Shown here piece by piece: positions 22,460 through 34,630 of a DNA stretch of 64,000 bases. A program made the position numbers and the translations under genes. Numbering within the stretch: position 1 is the stretch's first letter; the number at the start of each line of letters is the position of its first letter. Below the pieces are notes generated by a model. It made no database searches. It was not told the DNA's origin and saw nothing but the letters and a program-made list of their open reading frames with translations. Origin of the DNA: Delphinapterus leucas (taxonomy: Eukaryota > Chordata > Mammalia > Artiodactyla > Monodontidae); assembly GCF_002288925.2 (NCBI RefSeq), contig NW_022098094.1, forward strand, positions 757,865 to 821,864. The letters are read 5' to 3'.

Positions 22460-23288
22460 CTCCCTGAATCTCACTTTCCCCCACTCTTTTTGCACTATCC
22501 TCTGTCTCCTGAACTTTCCAGTTATACTATTAAAAAGCAAACTCAAGAAGCAGTACTACCTTTAAAAAAGTTGAATTCCCCTTAACCCATAGCATCTCCA
22601 GATAGCATTCTTTGTCTTCTCTCATCTCCAAAGTCAAATTCCTTAAAATTTTATCTATTCTGTTTCCACTTCCTCCCTTTCCAGTCTCCTTGAATCTACC
22701 CAAGTCAGGCCTATTGAGAATTTTTTCGAAAACGGTGGAGGGAGGTGAGGTGCTTTTTTAACCAGCCCTTTCAGCACTATTCAGAACAGTCTCTTGTTTT
22801 ATAGTTTCTTTTAAACAGTTCCCGTGCTCAGCATCTGTAATTTCACACTCTCCTGACGGCATCCTACTGCAGGGTCCTATTTATATCCCTTCCTGGCTCC
22901 TCACCATCCTCCTGACTCAGAATGAAGAAGTCTTTAAGACCATCCAAGCCCTCCTCTTCTGTCTCCCTGCATGCTCCCCCCAAACAAACAGTTCTTTCTA
23001 GTCTCTGGTTTCAATTACCCCCAGCATGCCAGCACTCCCTGCCCTGACTTCTCTTCTGGGGGCCATCTCACAGATCACAATGCTCACTTGACGTCTCCAC
23101 TCGGATGTCTCAGAGGCTCCTCAAAAGCAACACGATCAAAATAGAATTTATGAAAATCCCCACTAAACTGCTTGTCTCCCGTTGTTCCTCATATTTACTG
23201 AAATGTCCCCATCTCCCCCAGGCCTCTCCTTTGCCTTCAGCACTCATGTCCACTCAACCAGTAAGGTCTGTTGACTCTTCCCCTTAAA
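22460..23288 (+). mobile_element. L2 LINE (ORF2 3' part)
   Basis: The block ACTTGACGTCTCCACTCGGA, TGTCTCAGAGGCTCCTCAAA, GCAACACGATCAAAATAGAA, and GTCTGTTGACTCTTCCCC is classic L2 ORF2 (…DISTRMSQRLLKSNTIKIEF…). The upstream part (22460-23030) is weaker but has the L2-like pyrimidine bias. It is in sense orientation. Confidence 0.7.
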
Positions 23289-24159
23289 TAATTACAGGTT
23301 TGTTTTTTAAAAAAAAAAAGAAACAAATAAAATCTCTCTTTTTCTTAGCGCATAAGGTTAGAAGGCAAATCGAAAAATAGGTGTAAGTCTGTAGAGAAAT
23401 GTTATCAATTGTCCACTTGTCTGGCTTGCCAAGGAAAAGTATTTCAAGTTTCTTTTTTAAATTTCTTAATGAGTCTCTCAAATCTAAGGGCAAATATACG
23501 ATGTCTGTGAAATATATTAATTATCAGATGTTTCAGCTCTCAGCAGATTCCTTTTCTATTTACTCCCTTCACCATTCTATGAAGCAGCCATTGTGAGTGG
23601 AAGGTACAATACACTCTTATGTACTGAGTGTATTGGCACAGTACAGCTCTTACACCATGAGGTTGTCATGCTAAGGAATGATAATTTTCCATCACGGTAG
23701 CCATTTCTCTCAAAAAATTCCAATTATGTTATGGCGAATGTAAATCTTGCCTAAGTAGATGAAAAATAGTTCTGTAGAAATCATTCTTTTAAAATGTTCT
23801 TGTTGATAATATCATGTTTTATAATTGTCTTCATTTGAAGTTTTTTGAGCAATATAATTATGGACAGTATTTCATAACCAGTCATGTGCCATGACAGCAA
23901 CTGTGTCATATTGAAATGAGTTTAAATGAAATTAATAGGAATATGATTACATGAAATTTGAAAACTATTCCTATCTACCATAATACGCTCATTTTCAAGT
24001 AATAATAGTTGTCTCAAAATTGTGTATTTTCACACAGAATCCATCTTAGTTTCCAAAACACTTTTGAGAACTCAGTAAAAATACTTGCAGTAAATTATAG
24101 CCCAGTTAAATCTGTCAAAGCATTCATAAAAGGTCACAACTCTGCATATCAAGCGGCAC
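23289..24159. other. Unrecognised AT-rich DNA
   Basis: Contains a poly-A stretch (23309-23320). No other feature seen. Confidence 0.45.
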
Positions 24160-24265
24160 AGACTTGATGAGGGCAGAGGTTGCATCTATCTTCTTTATGA
24201 CTGTATTGGATGCCTAGACTTTGCCCATAGTAGTCCTCAATAAATACTTGCTAAATGACTATATA
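24160..24265 (+). mobile_element. L2 LINE 3' terminus
   Basis: GATGAGGGCAGAGGTTGCAT, TGCCTAGACTTTGCCCATAG and TCCTCAATAAATACTTGCTA are the hallmark L2 3' end. Confidence 0.8.
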
Positions 24266-24483
24266 CATATGAAAAAGTATGATGTCCACATGTCTGTATG
24301 GACTAAACATTAAAGCTCTAATGGCATATTTCACTTTCCTCTGCAGATATCACACATCTTTAATTCTAGAAATAATCTGCTAGGAGAGTAGCCTCACCTA
24401 AATAATAAGCTTATTTGATGATTTCTTTTTAAAAATAAAATATTACTAAATTTGAAAATTAGGTTTGAATAATGTCTAGGATA

Positions 24484-24663
24484 GTGGTTCTTAAACTTTA
24501 GCATCATCAGAATCAACTAGAGATACTGTTAAAACATTGGGTGGTGGACCATGCATCACACAATTTCTGATTCTGGGATAGGAATTGAGAATTTGAATTT
24601 CTAACAAATGTACAGGTGATACTGATGCTGCTGATCCAGGAAGCACACCTTGACAACCACTGA
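24484..24663 (+). mobile_element. MER5A hAT-Charlie nonautonomous transposon, near full length
   Basis: It starts AGTGGTTCTTAAACTTTAGC and ends CACCTTGACAACCACTG, giving terminal inverted repeats. The interior (AGAATTTGAATTTCTAACAA, GATACTGATGCTGCTGATCC) follows MER5A throughout. Flanks TCTAGGA and TCCAGGG suggest a decayed 8-bp target duplication. Confidence 0.88.
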
Positions 24664-25020
24664 TCCAGGGCATTTTCATTTACATATGATTCAGTATTGT
24701 ATTTAATATATGAAGAAGGATATGAGAAGGAGCAGCAGCAACAAAATAAACTCATTTCCATTTCTTTTGCATTTTATGTGCATTACACCCAGCACTCAAA
24801 TAAGTGAAGAATAAGTTGTGTAAAATAGAAGAAAAAACACTTCAAAAGTTAAGGTTTTTGGATTTTGAAAAGGAGCATCATGGTTTCTTTACTGTATATG
24901 TTAAGTACTGAGAGCACACTTTTTTATTAGCATTTTGTGGTAGCACATGAAATAACATCAATAGATATTGGATTTTTCTCAGTATATATAAACTATCAAT
25001 TATCTTTCAAAAACAAAGAG
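24664..25020. other. Unrecognised DNA
   Basis: No supported feature. Confidence 0.4.
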
Positions 25021-26200
25021 CTAGGACTTTCAGTCTGAACAGGATGACATAGACTTGTTTCACCTTGCTTCTTCACACTAAGTACAACTATAATTCTGGA
25101 AATTATGCAAAAGGCAACTGAAAGGGAACTCTGAAAGGTGGTAAGAGGAAGTTGAACTAATGTGGAACCCCAGGGCTGAAGGAACAACACGGTAGCATCA
25201 GATTAACCAATTCTACCAAAATGACACACCAAAAGCTCTGAAAATTAAACTGTCATTGGAACCACAACACACAAAAGTAGGTCAGTACCAGTGTAATAAA
25301 TCTAAATAGGGTAATCACCTGCTAAAATAAAAGATTTAAATAGGACATGGAATCTCCTAACATAAGACAATGTCCAGAGTACAATGAAAAATAACCCATC
25401 ATGCCAAGAACCCAAGAACCAAGAAAACCACAACTTGAATGAGAAAGACAAGCAACTGATTCCAGCATCAAGATAAATCAGATGTTGATATTACCTGACA
25501 ATGATTTTAAAGCAGTCATCATAAAATGCTTAGATAATTAATTACTAATTTTCTTGAAACAGATGGAAAAGAGAATTTCAGCAAAGAAATAGAAACTGAA
25601 AAATTAACTAAATGGAAATTATGGAACCAGAAGTTACAATAACAGCAAAAACATCAAAACAAACAACAAAAAAGAAAACCTTCCTGGATAGGCTTGATAG
25701 TAGAGTGCAGATGACAGAGGGTAGGAGTGAAGAACTTGAGCAATGGTCAAGAGAATTCGCCCAAGTTGAACAACAAAAGACATAGACTGAAAAAGAAAAA
25801 AAGGAACAGAGACTCAGAGACCTACAGGACAGTAGCAAAAGATCCAATGATTGTATTATTACAGAAGGAGAGTAGGACTGAAAGATTATTCAATGAAATA
25901 ATGGCTGAAATGTATGTAAAACTATAAAACTTTTAGAACAAATAGATAGTAAAGAATTTTCGGGATTGAGGAGGGTTAGACAAAGAGTTCTTACAATTGA
26001 CACCAAAAGCATGATCCTCAAAGGAAGAATTAATAAATTGGACTTAAAAATTAAAAACTATTCCTCCATGAAAGCCCATGTGAAGAGGATCAAAAGACAA
26101 GATACAGCCTGGGAGAAAGTGTTTGCAAGCCACATCTGAAAAAAGACTGGTAACTAGAGTATATAAAGAACTCTCAAAATTCAACAGTAAAGAGAGAATC

Positions 26201-26417
26201 CAGGGCTTCCCTGGTGGCGCAGTGGTTGAGAGTCCATCTGCCGGTGCAGGGGACACAGGTTCGTGCCCCGGTCCGGGGGGATCCCACGTGCCGCGGAGCG
26301 GCTGGGCCCGTGAGCCGTGGCCACTGGGCCTGCATGTCCGGAGCCTGTGCTCCGCAACGGGAGAGGCCACAGCAGTGAAAGGCCCGCGTACTGCAAAACA
26401 AAACAAAACAAAACAAA
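26201..26417 (+). mobile_element. CHR-type tRNA-derived SINE (cetacean), copy B
   Basis: The full-length tRNA-like head starts GGGCTTCCCTGGTGGCGCAG and has an intact B box GGTTCGTGCCC at 26258-26268. The tail is (AAAAC)n. A 12-bp target-site duplication flanks it: AAAGAGAGAATC (26189-26200) and AAAGAAAGAATC (26418-26429), one mismatch. The low divergence of body and duplication suggests a fairly recent insertion. It sits in sense with the host L1. Confidence 0.95.
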
Positions 26418-26904
26418 AAAGAAAGAATCTAGTTCAAAAAATGGGCAAAAGACACAAAGAGACATTTCACTGATAAAGGTATATAGATGGCAAATAAACA
26501 CATGAAAATATTTTTGATGTCACTATCCATTAGGAATATGCCAATTAAGACCACCATGAGAGGTCACTCACTATACACCTATGGGAACAGCTTAAACAAA
26601 CAAAAATAGTGACAATACCAAAGGTTGGTGAGGAAGTATGGAAATTGGATCACTCCCACATTGCTGGTGGCAATGTGAAATGCCACAACCACTCTGAAAT
26701 AATTTGGCAATTTCGTATAAGCCTAAACATGCAATTAACATAAAACCCAGTGAACACACTCAGGCATTTATCCCAGAGAAATGAAAACTTATTTTCATAG
26801 GTAAAACAGTATACAAAAGTGAAGAGCAATTTTCTTTGTAACAGCCAAGTAACTGGAAATGACTCAGATGTATTTAATCAAGTGGATGGTTAAATAGTCT
26901 ACAA

Positions 26905-27131
26905 CTGGGGCCCCCAACCCCTGGGGCTTCAGACCCCTAGCGGTCAGAGGCCTGTTAGGAGCCAGGCCGCACAGCAGGAGGTAAGCGGAGGGAGTGAAGC
27001 TTCATCTGCCACTCCCCCATTGCTCCCCATTGCTCGCATTACCGCCTGAACCGTCCCCCGACCACTCTGTCCATGGAAAAATTGTTTTCCACAAAACCAG
27101 TCCCTGGTGCCAAAAAGGTTGGAGACTGCTG
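26905..27131 (+). mobile_element. hAT-Charlie (MER1-like) nonautonomous DNA transposon
   Basis: It starts CTGGGGCCCCCAACCCCTGG and ends with the complementary …AAAAAGGTTGGAGACTGCTG, the terminal inverted repeats of a MER1-like element. GGCCTGTTAGGAGCCAGGCC, CGCACAGCAGGAGGTAAGCG and GCATTACCGCCTGA are typical internal text, with the centre deleted. An exact 8-bp target duplication GTCTACAA (26897-26904 and 27132-27139) proves transposition into the old L1. The MER1 label is from memory. Confidence 0.92.
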
Positions 27132-27650
27132 GTCTACAACATGCATTCCATGGAGTATTTACTCAGCACTACAAAGTAATGAGCTATTGATATATGGAAC
27201 AACTTGATGACTCCCCAGGAAGTTATGATGAGTTAGTGGAGAAAGTCAATCCCACAATGTTACATACACATTATTCCATTTACGTAACAGTTTTGAAATA
27301 ACAAAATTTGGGAAATGAACATATGAGTGGTTGCCAAGGTTTAAGGATGGGGGGTGGGTGGGTATAGTTACCAAAGGGCAATATGATGGATCCTTGTGTT
27401 CAGTTCTTGACTGTGGTGGAGGACACACAAAGCTATACATGGGATAAAATTGTCACACACACACAAGTACAGATAAAATGTGGATAATCTGAATAAGATG
27501 GATGGGTTGTATTAATGTCAAGATCCTGGCTATAATATTGTACTGTAGTTTTACAAAAGTGTTAACAATGAGGAAAGTATTTCTTACAACTGCATGTGAA
27601 TCTACACTCATCTCAGTAAAACATCTCAATTTAAAAGTACAAGTAACATA

Positions 27651-28309
27651 ACAGGTGAGGCAACACTTTTTCAAGAGGCGTATCTGGATAAAAGTCCATT
27701 GTTCTGAACCCAAGGAGTCTACAGTGGGTGGAAACAGATGTGTGCCCAACATCAGCCCATAGACACAAAACTTATCCTGAAGTCTTGGAACTTGGTTCAA
27801 GAGCTATTCAATCACCCTTCCCACCTCCCTCAGCTTGCTTCACACATTGTTCTAATTAGAGAGCCAGTTCCTCTGCACAGCTGTTTTCAATTTGAACAAG
27901 CCACAGTGACGTTCAGAGAGACAACACAGCCCTTCTCATCTTCAGTAAAGACCTCTCCCCGAAGCCATATGAGTTAAATCTTTGGGGCAGTTTTTATGAA
28001 TGCATTGAAAAAGACAAAAGGCCTCCAGGAAACAGATAACATGTTGTTCTAGAAAAAAGAAAAAATCTATTCTGTAAACTGAATAGTAAGCCACTCTTTA
28101 AACATGTTCCTTCCCATAAATTAAAAGGAATGACAAGTACAAAATGAGCAAAAACATGCTGACCTGAACTTTGAACAGGATGAATCAATTTTATAAAATA
28201 TATAAAATGCAAGTTTTATTCTTCCCTTAATTTCTCTCATTATGGCAACTTCTCTGTTATAAAAAATGTTTATGGGTTGGTTCTGATGATAAAAGTAGGA
28301 TAGCATGTG
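27651..28309. other. Unrecognised DNA
   Basis: No supported feature beyond the L1 3' edge. Confidence 0.4.
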
Positions 28310-29050
28310 TTCATCTTAAAAGTTGAGAGAAGAAAAAGAGTATAGGGAAGGAAACCAGCCGCAGTCACAGTCCTACCACACGAAATTAACCCCGATTATT
28401 GTTTTGTTTTAATTCCTTCAGGCATTTACTCCTGTGTTTGTGTATTTAACTGAGTTACAACTACATGCAGATCTTAAGGTCCCTCCCAATGCACTTTTAC
28501 AGGCATGTACATCCTGGATCCATAACCCTGATCCTGATCCGGGACACTCCTCGGCTTCCAACCGGCTTCCTACCCTACTTCCCAACAATAACTCCCACCT
28601 CAAGGTAACCTCTATCCCGATCTCTAGACAAAAGAATGGTTTTGCCTGTTTTGGAATTTCCTAGAAATGGAATGTGTGCTTTTGTGTCTGACTACAATGT
28701 CTCAACATGACGTTAGTCAGGCTTGCCCTGTTGCAAGCCACAGTGGTTTGTGGGGTGTTCTCCTGTATTAAGATTCAAAGGTTCATGTATCCCTCTCCTG
28801 AGATGAGTATGGAGGTTGATCTCACTGCGGGGCTTTTGTGAGCAGGGCTGCTTTTTGCAGACAAAAGGTATCCCATCTATTGCATATGTATCTGGGAGTA
28901 AAATGAATGAACCAGAAGGGGATATATGTTCAGTTTTAGTTGATACTGCTAATTTCTGAGAGTTCCAATGCTTCCCATTCTTGTTGACACTGTGTCCTTT
29001 TAATTTTAGTCAGTGGTGATAACATAATTGTAAACCGAAATAAGAACATA
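28310..29050 (-). mobile_element. L1M 3' end (ORF2 C-terminus and 3'UTR)
   Basis: In antisense: CTCAAGGTAACCTCTATCCC, GGTTTTGCCTGTTTTGGAAT, TCCTAGAAATGGAATGTGTG, TTTGTGTCTGACTACAATGT, then TGTTGACACTGTGTCCTTTT and AATTTTAGTCAGTGGTGATA. These are the usual L1M landmarks running from 3'UTR into ORF2. Confidence 0.75.
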
Positions 29051-32000
29051 GTTAATCTAGAATTTTGTATCTTGTGCATTACGTCATGATCATTCACACA
29101 GATTTGTTCCGTATCCTCATGAAATGCTTAGTTTTGACTTTTGGTTATTATAATCTCTGATAGCTTGATTAGCTATAAGAACAAAAGCAAGAACATCTTA
29201 TAGAAAGGGCTCACAAAAATGTCTAAAGTAATCACATGTTATGGAATTTTAAAGTTACTTTCAATATCACAGACAGTATGTTTGAGGGGGTGTAGGGTGT
29301 GCATCTTCGTTTATGTAAAATAACTACTGTATTCTGTAAGGAAGTACATTTTATCAAAACAATTACCATGATTTGGTGGGCCTAAACTTATAAAACAGTT
29401 TTCAAAACAATGATATTTTAAAGATATTTTGAATTAGAATATGATTCATATGATATGATATATAAGGTATGTTAGATATAACACAAACTTGGTGTAGAAC
29501 ACATTTTAAATCATTTTTAATTGTTTTTTTGTTTTTTCTCTAGTTTTATGTGAACGTCCATGACTGAGAATAGAATTAGTATTCTACCATGAAATTAATA
29601 AAAATAATTTTAAAAATTTTCATGTAAAACCTGCCAGAAACTAAAATTTAATTACCAATATGCTATATTAAGGACCCCTATTTATACCATTTTAATTATG
29701 TATGCAACACTGTATTGTTATTGTTTTATTTCTCTTCTTCTTCCTGCCTTTATTTTTTTCTAGCTTAGAGATTTCTCCTTTTTTTTCCTTTTTGTGGTTT
29801 TGTTTTTGTACACATAGCACATTTTCTCCGCTGCTAAATAGTTCTTATACATTAAAGAGAATACAAAGGGAGCTTTACAAAGATTGTCTCTAATCTACAA
29901 GGATATGCTTCTTCAAATCTTCCTCTTGGGGAAAGGTATAGATATAAACACACATTTTTATTAACTTGCAAATTTCAAAACTCTCTGATTCAATTATGTA
30001 CTCTAAGCAGGGGAGTAACCCTGAGCAATAAATACTGAAGTTTACTAATTCATGCTAGATTTCTACTTGTAACGAAGGGTTAGGTGATTACCTTTAAAGC
30101 CTTCGATGGTCTGGGACCTATTTGGAATGTGTATTTCATTTCATACCTTCTCTGTAGTTATGACTGAGTGAATTGGATCTCGGGTTCTGTTGCTGACACT
30201 GGGCATTGCAGAATTTGTCACAGTCACTTGCTTTCCTTTTGATATTCACTTGATTTAGAGATGAGGCCAAATCTACATTTTTACTTGTCTGGGGATATTG
30301 CAAAAAGCACCACTGTATTTTATTCCAGAAGAGTCTTGTTAATAACCTCTTACGGCTGGTAAAATTGCTCATCGTCTATGTGCCTTCTGAATTATGTCAA
30401 CCCATCACTTCTTCACTTCTCTTTTGGATGCCCCCCTCCCTGCCCCGCCTCTCATCATTCCCTCCCCATTAAAGACAGACTGCAGTAAAAAAAGAAAACA
30501 AACTGTAGCTTTTAAAGGTGAAAATGCAGTCAATCATTTTGCATCCTGGAGATTTTGTAAATGATTGTTTTAGGAATTCAGTTGTTTGGTACCTCTAAGA
30601 TCAATCAAATAGAATATTTTAGTCTGAATGAAAAGAAACATTTCAGTCAGTCATCCCGATATTTTGTCTACACGATACCCAAAATAAAACTTCAAATAAT
30701 GTCTTAAGGTGCAGAAAACATATTTTATGTGTTCTCACGTATACAACTCCCAAGGAAACTGAGACAAGAAAAATAAGCAGAATTAGGTCAGTTTCTCTCA
30801 GGCACATGGTGCTATAGTGTAACAAGCTTTGTGGGCTCTCAGACACTTGGCTAAGATGGTATTTTCATAGCTGTTAAGATGAATATTCATAATATATCAA
30901 ACTCAAAAGACCCACTACTGAGTGAGTCATCCTCTCCCCCAAACCCATTTACCCTTGGATTATTTCCATTTCTGTCAAGGCGTTTCCTGTGGAGCAGACC
31001 CTTGGCTGGCAGTGGCAGCTGGCGTGCACTCACCCCTGACAGGGCCCGAAGCTCGTAGGAATGGACTCCCCTTTAGTCCAGCAGAAAGTTGAGGGCATTA
31101 TTCCATGAAGAACATTTTGTCTGGAGAATGTGCTAAAAGGCAACCAGTGTTTCAGGCAAACTGCAGACTAGTTCGAATCAGGAGATGTCTTCCCTGCCCT
31201 CCACTGTGGCCAGAGACAGTTTGTCACACTCTTCTTTCTGGAGGGGGAACTGACAAAATTGATACAGGGCTGTAGTCCTGCCATCCTGTGATATTAAACA
31301 CGTTTCCAGGACAGAGACTTTCACTCAGGAAACCAGAAAGTTCCAAGTGGACTACAGGTGGGGGCTGAATATCTAGAAGGAAACAGAGGCCCATTCATTA
31401 GTAGGAGTGTAGAGAGATGCTAGAAAAGACAGCGTTATATCTGAAAAGGATAGAAGGACTTACCTATCTTTCTTGAAATAAGGATTGGTTTTCAGTGCTT
31501 GGGAAAGATGGCCAAGTTTAGGACAAAGGCAGAAAAAATGAAGGAGGATGGAGTTAAGAATATTTAGATTGAAAAAATAGAGGTTGGTAGCTGGTTAAGC
31601 ACCATGCTATAGAGGGCAGGAGCATTATAGGTTATCTGAATTTTCTAATGGGTAAAAACGGAATTGTATGCTACTTTACACATACCTTTGTATTCTCCAC
31701 TACCTTTTATCAGAAGGAAAATAAATACCTAAGGATTATGATAACAGTGGTTTGAGTAATGAAGCCAATTTTTGGAAGCAAGTTGGTTCTTTTCATGCAT
31801 TCATCACACAATTTGAGAACTGACAAAATTCCATCTGTACAGGGGGCCACGTGGTCCTGTTGTGTGGAAACACAGCCTGAGATAAAAGCAAATATGGAGG
31901 CACTGCCATGCGTGGCCAGCAAGGTGGAAAGTTTGGAGTCATGCAGAACCCTTCTTCTCTTCCCCAAGAAGGAACATCTGAAGAGTTCCCCAGCCTGATG

Positions 32001-33167
32001 GCTAATTTCTTAAATGGTTCTGGCATCTGCCCTTCCTTTCCACCATCACCAGGGTGATTCGCTTTTAATTACCTTTTTCCAGGGTTAATGTGTCCACTGT
32101 AACTCATCCCTCCCCTTGGACCTATCATATATGTCATTGTCAGCTTCATGTTCTGAAAATACTCCTGATACATTGGTTGCCGAATAGCCACTACTCTTCT
32201 GTTTAGAAAAGTTTAATCCATATTAGCAATACATGTCACTATATTTATGTTTTGCAAATATTTCATATTTTGACATGTATCTCAATGATCTAACCACCAG
32301 AAGAGATAGAGAAAGTGATTTTTATCCTATGAACAAGGGTTTTTACCTGGACCTTTCTAAGTAATGACTCTTGCCTCCCTCTGCCTTTTGAGCAGAGAGC
32401 TGACGGCCTTGGTAGAAAAATCAATTTAACCAAAAGACTAACTCAGTTGCTTGGAATCCAGGCTAACTTAGGCAGCACAAATCATGAGACTGGTTAGCAG
32501 AAGAACTGACTGTTTAGTAAGACAAGAAAACGTGACTATACAGCTATGCAACACGTATTGATATTAACTACACTGAACTAATCAGAGTCCGTGAGAGAGG
32601 CTGCTCTCCTGCAAGGCCCCGAGTTCTCAAGGAGGCTTACTTGGATCAATGTATGTATGGATATTCACACAAGACTAAACAGTTCTCTTTCTTTATATCC
32701 TCTTGTGAAAACATCTGGGTCTCGATCCAGGACATCTGTCAGTGGAGACAATATCATCCTCCATAGAGTCTCGCAGATCTGCCTTGTTCTGTAACTAAAG
32801 TAGATTATTACAATATCAGGGTTACAATGCAAGTTCCCCACAATACTGGAAGTGGTCTGGTCTCAGCTGCCTTGTGTGGCAGCAATTCAGTCCGTCTTTC
32901 CTGCATGAAAATTCTAATACTAGGTTATTGAATACTACAGAGAAGGTGTCAGCTGTATGTTTCTGTATCAAAATTATGCAAAGAACCACTTCTAATTTTT
33001 TTATTACATCTCAGTTGTTGTACTATATGCAGCAGTTGGTGTAAAACTGACTAGTCAGTGTGTTATATTAAACAATGTTTAATACTGTTATAATTTTAGT
33101 TCTGTTTTTTTTTTTAATGGAACTTTTATTTCTTCAGATATTTAAGTTGAATTATTTCTGAAGTGCT
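29051..33167. other. Long unrecognised stretch
   Basis: This is about 4.1 kb with no repeat I can name and no convincing exon. A donor-like sequence on the minus strand at about 31465 (GATAG|GTAAGTCC) has no clear partner acceptor at useful distance. Moderately GC-rich text lies at 30990-31080. This is the largest apparently single-copy block in the window. Confidence 0.45.
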
Positions 33168-33216
33168 TTTTTTTTCTTTCTTTATTTTTTAATTGAGGTA
33201 TAGTTGATTTACAAAA
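33168..33216 (-). mobile_element. L1 3'-terminal scrap
   Basis: TTTTTTAATTGAGGTATAGT, TGATTTACAA is the antisense 3' terminus of an artiodactyl L1 family with its oligo-T at the left. Only about 45 bp survive. Confidence 0.6.
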
Positions 33217-33639
33217 AGTACTGTTTTTTTACTTGAACATAGTAATATGTTGTAATGCTTGGATGAAGGGCAATGTACATTTTTTTGACAGAATTTAGTC
33301 TTTCAATTGAATTTGGTCTTAATACAGAATCACTTTCTTGAATGGTCAAATTGGTGTTGAATTGTAATCTGAATTTCGCAATTGTTGCCATGAATATTAT
33401 GAGGTCAAATAAAGAAGTTACCAGTAGTATGAAGATGTTTACCCTTGTAGACACATCTTCAGTGTGAGCTTTATATAAGTGTTTTAAACGTTATAATGTT
33501 TTATGATTTTAGCATATGCTTTTTCAGAGTGTAGGATCAGCAAGGTGTTTTTAAGATAAGTTTGTATCTATTTCCAGTGAAATGATAAAGACTTATTGCT
33601 GGTAGAAAGGGGCATATACATTTTAGCATCATGTAGGGG
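33217..33639. other. Unrecognised DNA
   Basis: No supported feature. Confidence 0.4.
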
Positions 33640-34630
33640 TTTAAAACATAAGGCAAGTCACCTCATCAAAGAATATACAGTTGGCAAATAAGCACATGAA
33701 AGATGCTCCACATCCTATGTCATGAGAGAATTGCAAATTAAGACAACCACTACACACCTATGGGAATGGACAAAATCTGGAACACTGACAACACCAAATG
33801 CTGGTGAGGTCGTGGAGCAACAGGAACTCTCATTCATTGCGGCTGGAAATGCAAAATGGTGCAACCACATTGGAAGACAGTTTGGCAGTTTCTTACAAAA
33901 GTAAACATAATCTCACCATATGATCCAGCAATTGTGCTCCTTAGTATTTACTCAAAGGAGCTGAAAACATGTCTACACAAAAACCTGTACATGGATTCAT
34001 AATTTATTCATAATTGGTAAAATTTGGAAGCAACCAAGATGTCCTTCAGTAGGTGAATGGATAAATAAACTGTGGTACATCCAGACAATGGGCTATTATT
34101 CTGAGCTAAAAATGAATGAGCTCTCAAGCCATGACAAGACATGGAGGAAATATAAATACATATTACTAAGTGAAAGAAGCCAATCTGAAAAGGCTACAGA
34201 CTGTAGGATTCCAATGCTATGACATTCTAGAAAAGTCAAAACTATGGAGACAGGAAAAAGATCAGTGGTTGCCAGGTAGGAGGGACAGATGGAGAGGTAA
34301 ATACTTGGAGCACAGAGGGATTTTAGGGCAATAAAATTATTCTGTATGATATGATAATGGTGGATACATGTCATTGTATGTTTGTGAAAACCTGTGGAAT
34401 GCACAACACCAAGAGTGAACCCTAATGTGAACTATGGATTTTGAGTAATAATGATGTTGCAGTGTTGGGTCATTTATTTAACGAGCATACCATCTGTTGG
34501 GGAGTGTTGATAGCGGGGGAGGCCGGGCCTGTGTGGGTGCAGGGGGTATACCTGTTTCTGTACCTTAACCTCGCTTGGCTGTGAACCTAAAACTGCTCTA
34601 AAAATCAAGTCTATTTAACAAATAGCACAA
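33640..34630 (+). mobile_element. L1M 3' end (ORF2 C-terminus and 3'UTR)
   Basis: Sense L1M: GGCAAATAAGCACATGAAAG, ATGCTGGTGAGGTCGTGGAG, CATATGATCCAGCAATTGTG, AAGCAACCAAGATGTCCTTC, AGTAGGTGAATGGATAAATA, CAGTGGTTGCCAGGTAGGAG and, at the end, CTAAAACTGCTCTAAAAATC. The older ORF2 tail is readable but full of stops. Confidence 0.88.

Larger units (their letters stand above)
25021..27650 (+). mobile_element. Old L1 (L1M-type), internally shortened, with two nested insertions
   Basis: It begins with 5'UTR-like text (GGACTTTCAGTCTGAACAGG). ORF1 homology follows at about 25500-25930, with the minus-stop-free frame 25727-25927 showing a Lys-rich coiled coil and LFNEIMAEM. It then jumps to the ORF2 C-terminal region (YSSMKAHVKRIKRQDTAWEKVF-like, 26050-26200) and continues to a 3'UTR (AGTGGTTGCCAAGG, about 27330; ATGTCAAGATCCTGGC, about 27517). 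The ORF2 endonuclease and RT are missing. A CHR SINE and a hAT element interrupt it. Dead in all frames. Confidence 0.8.

Noticed and set aside
26044..26505. Several 80-120 codon frames near 26.2 kb on both strands
   Set aside because: All lie in the GC-rich CHR SINE, which is open in many frames.
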